Source: Nitriliruptorales bacterium (GTDB lineage Bacteria > Actinomycetota > Nitriliruptoria > Euzebyales > Egibacteraceae). From it: a DNA stretch of 9,270 bases. The first letter of the stretch is position 1; every line of letters begins with the position of its first letter. Positions 6,128 to 9,270 of this stretch are shown here, piece by piece. The notes below the pieces were generated by a model, which was not told the DNA's origin, ran no database searches, and was given only the letters and a program-made list of their open reading frames with translations. The stretch covers positions 1-9,270 of the forward strand of contig SKPY01000415.1 of assembly GCA_007119305.1 (NCBI GenBank), given 5' to 3'. Both the position numbers and the translations under genes were made by a program.

Positions 6128-7207
6128 ATGGCCAACGCCCTCACCGCCCTGCACGAGCTCGGCCAGTCCGTCTGGCTCGACTCCATCCGGCGCTCGTACC
6201 TCGAACCGGGTGGGTACCTGCCCGGCCTCGTCGAGGCGGGCGAGATCAGCGGCCTCACGAGCAACCCGACGATCTTCGACAAGGCGCTGTCCGCCGACGC
6301 GAGCTACGGGCCGCAGCTGGCCGAGCTGGTCGGTGCGGATCCCCGGGACGCCCTGTGGGACCTCATGAAGGCCGACGTTCGGGCTGCGTGCGACCTGTTC
6401 CTGCCGCTGTACACCGCCACGGAGGGCGCGCGCGGCTTCGTGTCGATCGAGGTCGACCCCTCCAAGGCGTTCGACACCGAGGAGACGGTCGCCGAGGCCC
6501 TCGTCCTCGCGCGGGAGCTGGACCGCCCGAACCTCATGGTCAAGGTCCCTGGCACCGAGCCGGGCCTCGGGGCGATCACCCGCCTGCTCGCCGAAGGCAT
6601 CAACGTCAACGTCACGCTGCTGTTCTCCGTCGCTCGCTACGAGTCCGTCGCACAGGCCTACCTCGAGGGCCTGCGCAGACGGGCCGTCGCGGGCGGGGAC
6701 CTCTCGCAGCTCGCGAGCGTCGCCTCGTTCTTCGTGAGCCGTGTGGACACGAAGGTCGACGCGCTCCTCGGCGACGGCCATCCCCGGCTCGCCACCGCCG
6801 CGGTCGCGAACGCCCGGGTCGCCTACGGCGCCTTCGGGCGCATCTTCAGCGGGCCGGACTTCGCCGCGCTGGCCCAGCACGGCGCCCGGGTGCAGCGGCC
6901 GCTGTGGGCGTCGACGTCGACCAAGAACCCGGCGTACTCCGACGTGCTCTACGTCGAGGAGCTCGCCGGCCCCGACACCGTGAACACCATGCCCGAAGCG
7001 ACCCTCGAGGCCGCCCGGGACCACGCCACGGTCGAGGACCGGCTGTCCGGCACGGCCGAGGAGGCGCGGGCGCAGCTCGACCGGCTGGCCGAGGACGGGG
7101 TCGACTTCGACCAGGTCACGAAGGAGCTCGAGACCGAGGGCGTGGAGGCGTTCGTCGCCTCCTTCAACGCCGCGGTGGCCACGGTCGCCGAGCACGTCGC
7201 CTCGTAG
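6128..7207 (+). CDS. tal: Transaldolase, actinobacterial/mycobacterial subfamily
   Basis: TIM-barrel enzyme that transfers a dihydroxyacetone unit from sedoheptulose 7-phosphate to glyceraldehyde 3-phosphate through a lysine Schiff base, completing the non-oxidative pentose phosphate pathway with transketolase. The product has 359 residues, the length of the mycobacterial-type subfamily rather than the shorter TalB or Fsa forms. Motifs: SVWLDSIRRSYL (14-25, Asp18 in the strand-1 position), GLTSNPTIFDKAL (42-54), GFVSIEVDPSKAFDTEETV (Glu108), NLMVKVPGTEPGL (135-147) with the Schiff-base Lys139, GINVNVTLLFSVARYESVAQ, VASFFVSRVDTKVDALLG (Arg205), LWASTSTKNPAYSDVLYVEE (259-278) and NTMPEATLEA. 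The catalytic set is intact. It is co-oriented with tkt, 13 bp downstream, with its ribosome site overlapping the tkt stop, so it is almost surely co-expressed. In many relatives zwf follows; here a convergent gene follows instead. Confidence 0.96.
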   Translation: MANALTALHELGQSVWLDSIRRSYLEPGGYLPGLVEAGEISGLTSNPTIFDKALSADASYGPQLAELVGADPRDALWDLMKADVRAACDLFLPLYTATEGARGFVSIEVDPSKAFDTEETVAEALVLARELDRPNLMVKVPGTEPGLGAITRLLAEGINVNVTLLFSVARYESVAQAYLEGLRRRAVAGGDLSQLASVASFFVSRVDTKVDALLGDGHPRLATAAVANARVAYGAFGRIFSGPDFAALAQHGARVQRPLWASTSTKNPAYSDVLYVEELAGPDTVNTMPEATLEAARDHATVEDRLSGTAEEARAQLDRLAEDGVDFDQVTKELETEGVEAFVASFNAAVATVAEHVAS

Positions 7208-7231
7208 CGGTCATCCCTCTCCCCCCGTGAT

Positions 7232-7252
7232 CCGGTGACCCTCGGTCTCCGG
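7232..7252. terminator. Possible two-way terminator between tal and the nitroreductase gene
   Basis: CCGGTGACC (7232-7240), loop CTC, GGTCTCCGG (7244-7252) form a 9-bp stem with a single T-T mismatch. It lies centrally in the 56-bp gap between two convergent stop codons, where a terminator for both operons would be expected. Neither side has a clear T tract, so termination efficiency is uncertain. Confidence 0.45.
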
Positions 7253-7263
7253 CGGCGGGGCGT

Positions 7264-7869
7264 TCACGAGCCAGGGACCTGGCCCCAGCGGTCGTCGTGC
7301 ACGACGCTCGTGCGCGGGCGCCGTCCCCGGTCCAGCGACGACGAGCGCCGGTCGGCAGCCGGGTGGCCGAGCGTCACGACTCCGAGCGGCGCCACGTCGG
7401 CGGGGATGGCGAGCAGGCGCCGCAGTGCGGTGCCGTCCGCAGCGAGGAACCCCGCGGCGAGCTGTTCGTTCACGGCGGCGAGGAGCAGCGCCATGAGCGC
7501 CGCACCGCCGTCGACCCACCAGAACGGCACCTCCCAGTCGTCCGGTGCCGCGGACCCCGCCTTGTCGGGCTCGGCGTAGCGCTCCCGGTAGTCGTCGGGG
7601 CGCACGCACGGCACGATCAGGACCGGCGCGCCGGAGATCCACGGGTGGAACCCCCGAGCCACGTACGCCCGTTCGTCGCACGCCTCGTCGGCGACCTGCC
7701 TGCGCAGCGCGGGAGCGGTGACCACCACGAAGCGCTGTCCCTGGGAGAACCCTGCGCTCGGCGCCGCGCGGGCGGCGTCGACGATGCGCTCGACAGCACC
7801 GGGCTTCACCGGCGCGTCGCTGTAGCGGCGCACCATCCGCCGGCGCCGGACGACCTCGGCGAAGTCCAC
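7264..7869 (-). CDS. Nitroreductase-family FMN-dependent oxidoreductase
   Basis: A 201-residue protein with the nitroreductase fold, usually an FMN-binding dimer using NAD(P)H or, in actinobacteria, sometimes deazaflavin F420. The N-terminal VVRRRRMVRRYSDAPVKPG (6-24) is the typical FMN-phosphate-binding arginine region. AARAAPSAGFSQGQRFVVVT (32-51) is the classic second motif. HPWISGAPVLIVPCVRPDDY, then DDWEVPFWWVDGGAALMALL (110-129), form the core helices, and ADVAPLGVVTLGHP (157-170) is the late glycine-containing strand. The tail RGRRPRTSVVHDDRWG (181-196) matches the Gly-Arg-Arg-Pro...Val-His end seen in actinobacterial members. Substrate cannot be told from sequence. The GTG start has no clear ribosome site but lies only six bases after the stop of the small upstream gene, so it is probably translated by coupling; the next Met (residue 12) would remove part of the FMN motif. 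It is the last gene of the transporter operon and convergent with tal. Confidence 0.88.
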   Translation of the reverse strand: MDFAEVVRRRRMVRRYSDAPVKPGAVERIVDAARAAPSAGFSQGQRFVVVTAPALRRQVADEACDERAYVARGFHPWISGAPVLIVPCVRPDDYRERYAEPDKAGSAAPDDWEVPFWWVDGGAALMALLLAAVNEQLAAGFLAADGTALRRLLAIPADVAPLGVVTLGHPAADRRSSSLDRGRRPRTSVVHDDRWGQVPGS

Positions 7870-7875
7870 TTCAGT

Positions 7876-7986
7876 TCAGTCGCGCCGGTTGCGGTGGGTG
7901 CGCACCGCGTGGAGGATGCTCGCTGCGAGCGCACCCCAGATGACGACCATCCCCACGAGCATGGTGACCACCGCTGCGCCGTCCAT
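7876..7986 (-). CDS. MetS-like small single-helix subunit of the NSS transporter
   Basis: A 36-residue open frame from ATG (7986-7984) to TGA (7878-7876). The protein starts MDGAAVVTMLVGMVVIWGAL and ends ILHAVRTHRNRRD: one hydrophobic helix at about residues 4-27, then a short basic tail, which predicts an N-out, C-in membrane protein. The ATG follows the transporter stop TAG directly (TAGATG), with GGAGG six bases upstream inside the transporter gene. In Corynebacterium glutamicum the sodium-coupled methionine/alanine importer MetP needs a tiny partner MetS encoded just downstream; the pattern MLVxMVVIWGxLxAxI agrees with that small-subunit family (PF16951, from memory). The size, position, topology and ribosome site together make this a real gene. 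Its exact substrate role is inferred from MetS, which is longer (about 60 residues). Confidence 0.82.
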   Translation of the reverse strand: MDGAAVVTMLVGMVVIWGALAASILHAVRTHRNRRD

Positions 7987-9270
7987 CTACCGCCTCCCCC
8001 TGCGTTCGGCGCCGGCCTCGACGCTGGCCTGCACGAGCGCGGGATCGCGCCAGCGCAGCAGCGACAACCCGATGCCGGCGACGAGCGCCGCGACCGCGGT
8101 GGAGACGCCGGCAGCGAGCAGGAACGTGACCGTGTAGTCCTCGTAGCCCTGGGACACCACGGTCCACAGGTTGTCGATCGTCATCCAGCCGAGCAGCAGC
8201 GGCGTGATGACGCCCAGCGCGACCTTCCACCACGCGCCGAGCGTGATGTCGGAGATCGCGTTGGCGTGCGCCTGAAGCGTGCCGAGCCGGCGGAGCAGCC
8301 AGGCGACCACGACGACCTCGACGAGCCCGACGAGCGCCACGCCGAAGTTGTTGATGAAGTAGTCCGCCGCGTCGAGCAGGTACAGGCCGCCCTCGGTGGC
8401 GAAGGTGAGCGACAGCAGCGCGGCAGCCCCGCCCCCGAGCAGGACCGCGGGGGTGCGCGCCAGCCCGAACTTCTCCTGCACGGCGGCTACGTAGGTCTGG
8501 ACGACGGAGATGAGCGACGACAACCCGGCGAGCACGAGCGAGCCGAAGAATGCCAGCCCGAACGTCTGGTTGAGGGCAGGCAGGGTGTTGATGATGCCCG
8601 GGAACGTGACGAAGGCGAGCCCGACCCCCTCGGTGGCGACCTCGTCGACGGGGATCGCCTGCGACGTGGCCATGAAGCCGATCGCGCTGAACACGCCGAT
8701 GCCGGCCAGCAGCTCGAACGACGCGTTGCCGAAGCCGGCGATGAACGCGTTGTTGGTGAGGTCGGAGTCGCGCGGCAGGTACGACGCGTAGGTGATCATG
8801 ATCGCGAACGCGATCGACAGCGAGAAGAAGATCTGCCCGTAAGCCGCCACCCACACGCTGGCCTCGGTGATCGCGGTCCAGTCGGGGCGGAAGAGCGCGT
8901 TGAGGCCGACGGCCGCGCCCTCGAGGGTGACCGACCTGACGACGAGGACGAGGAAGACCGCGACGAGCACCGGGATGAACACCTTGTTCGCGACCTCGAT
9001 GCCCTTGCGCACCCCCGCGGTGAGCACGCCGAGCGTGACGAGCCACACGAGGACGAGTGGGGCAGCCACGCCACCGACGAGGCGGCCGATCTGGCCGGGC
9101 TCGTCGGCGAGGCGCAGGTAGTCGCCGAACAGGAAGGCGTTGGGATCGGCGCCCCACTGCAGGCCGACGGAGAACACGGCGTAGGCCATGGCCCAGGCGA
9201 TGATCACCGCGTAGTAGGTGGAGATCACGAACGAGACCGCCACCTGCCACCAGCCGATGAACTCGCTGCG
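7987..9270 (-). CDS. Sodium-dependent NSS-family amino-acid transporter, MetP-like, 5'-truncated
   Basis: The frame runs from the window edge to TAG at 7989-7987, giving 427 visible residues; the GTG at 9243 is internal, since codons before it (EFIGWWQ) continue the fold. Members of the neurotransmitter:sodium symporter family have 12 helices in the LeuT fold. Here about ten remain (TM3-TM12) and TM1-TM2 with the first sodium and substrate residues are outside the window. The TM6 region AYGQIFFSLSIAFAIMITYA (143-162) aligns well with LeuT; from memory Phe149 and Phe155 match Phe253 and Phe259, while Ala154 replaces Gly258. Asn182 in GFGNASFELLAG fits the Na1 asparagine, and Ser251-Ser252 in VLAGLSSLISVVQ (246-258) fit the Na2 pair. 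The C-terminal tail is basic (GAERRGRR). The adjacent MetS-like gene points to methionine/alanine-type uptake, which is inference. First visible gene of an operon with the small subunit and nitroreductase. Confidence 0.9.
   Translation of the reverse strand, partial: RSEFIGWWQVAVSFVISTYYAVIIAWAMAYAVFSVGLQWGADPNAFLFGDYLRLADEPGQIGRLVGGVAAPLVLVWLVTLGVLTAGVRKGIEVANKVFIPVLVAVFLVLVVRSVTLEGAAVGLNALFRPDWTAITEASVWVAAYGQIFFSLSIAFAIMITYASYLPRDSDLTNNAFIAGFGNASFELLAGIGVFSAIGFMATSQAIPVDEVATEGVGLAFVTFPGIINTLPALNQTFGLAFFGSLVLAGLSSLISVVQTYVAAVQEKFGLARTPAVLLGGGAAALLSLTFATEGGLYLLDAADYFINNFGVALVGLVEVVVVAWLLRRLGTLQAHANAISDITLGAWWKVALGVITPLLLGWMTIDNLWTVVSQGYEDYTVTFLLAAGVSTAVAALVAGIGLSLLRWRDPALVQASVEAGAERRGRR
7993..7997 (-). 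promoter_or_regulatory. Shine-Dalgarno site of the metS-like gene
   Basis: GGAGG on the minus strand (within GGGGGAGG), then six bases CGGTAG, then ATG. The site lies in the last codons of the transporter gene, and the spacer ends with the transporter stop TAG. It is strong evidence that the 36-codon frame is translated and coupled to the transporter. Confidence 0.8.

Noticed and set aside
3547..6282. A 911-codon open frame on the minus strand across tkt and part of the PLP-enzyme gene
   Set aside because: It is the complement of well-recognised coding sequence; its product is low-complexity Arg/Gly/His-rich and has no domain. Long antisense frames are expected in GC-rich genes because stop codons are rare in that phase.
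7871..9250. A 459-codon minus-strand frame overlapping the transporter
   Set aside because: It is a frame-shifted shadow of the transporter, Arg/Ala-rich, with no helices or motifs; the overlapping frame carries clear NSS signatures.

Overview
The window is very GC-rich DNA (by eye above 70% G+C, with strong G/C preference at third codon positions). It looks like the chromosome of a high-GC actinobacterium (Actinomycetota). Three things support this: GTG and TTG starts with Shine-Dalgarno sequences, a mycobacterial-type transaldolase, and a ctaB/ctaA and tkt/tal neighbourhood as known from Mycobacterium and Corynebacterium. I cannot place it further; a deep lineage such as Nitriliruptoria is possible but is a guess. 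No rRNA, tRNA, CRISPR array, insertion sequence or phage gene is visible.

Layout. (1) Positions 1-771, plus strand: the 3' part of a Yip1-type membrane protein with a Pro/Gly/Gln-rich tail. It converges on (2) a minus-strand operon at 781-2660, ctaA then ctaB, with stop and start overlapping as GTGA. This pair makes heme A for the aa3-type cytochrome oxidase (heme B to heme O by CtaB, heme O to heme A by CtaA). (3) A 150-bp divergent promoter region separates ctaA from a plus-strand PLP enzyme of the 'cysteine desulfurase-like' class (2811-4001) that lacks the catalytic cysteine. (4) After a 139-bp leader with a candidate -10 box and a 7-bp hairpin come tkt and tal (4141-7207), the non-oxidative pentose-phosphate enzymes, 13 bp apart and probably co-transcribed. 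(5) Convergent to tal, across a hairpin that may serve as a two-way terminator, is a minus-strand operon read from beyond position 9270 down to 7264. It holds an NSS-family sodium-coupled transporter resembling MetP (5'-truncated), a 36-residue single-helix protein resembling its partner MetS, and a nitroreductase-family flavoprotein. The three genes are essentially contiguous (0 and 6 bp gaps).

Most of this is housekeeping metabolism. The most informative points are the tiny metS-like gene, its tight coupling to both the transporter and a nitroreductase, the cysteine-less desulfurase homologue between the heme A and pentose-phosphate genes, and the absence of zwf/opcA/pgl after tal. I found no convincing sign of a wholly new system. 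No stretch over 300 bp lacks a gene; the gaps are 772-780, 2661-2810, 4002-4140, 6115-6127, 7208-7263 and 7870-7875.
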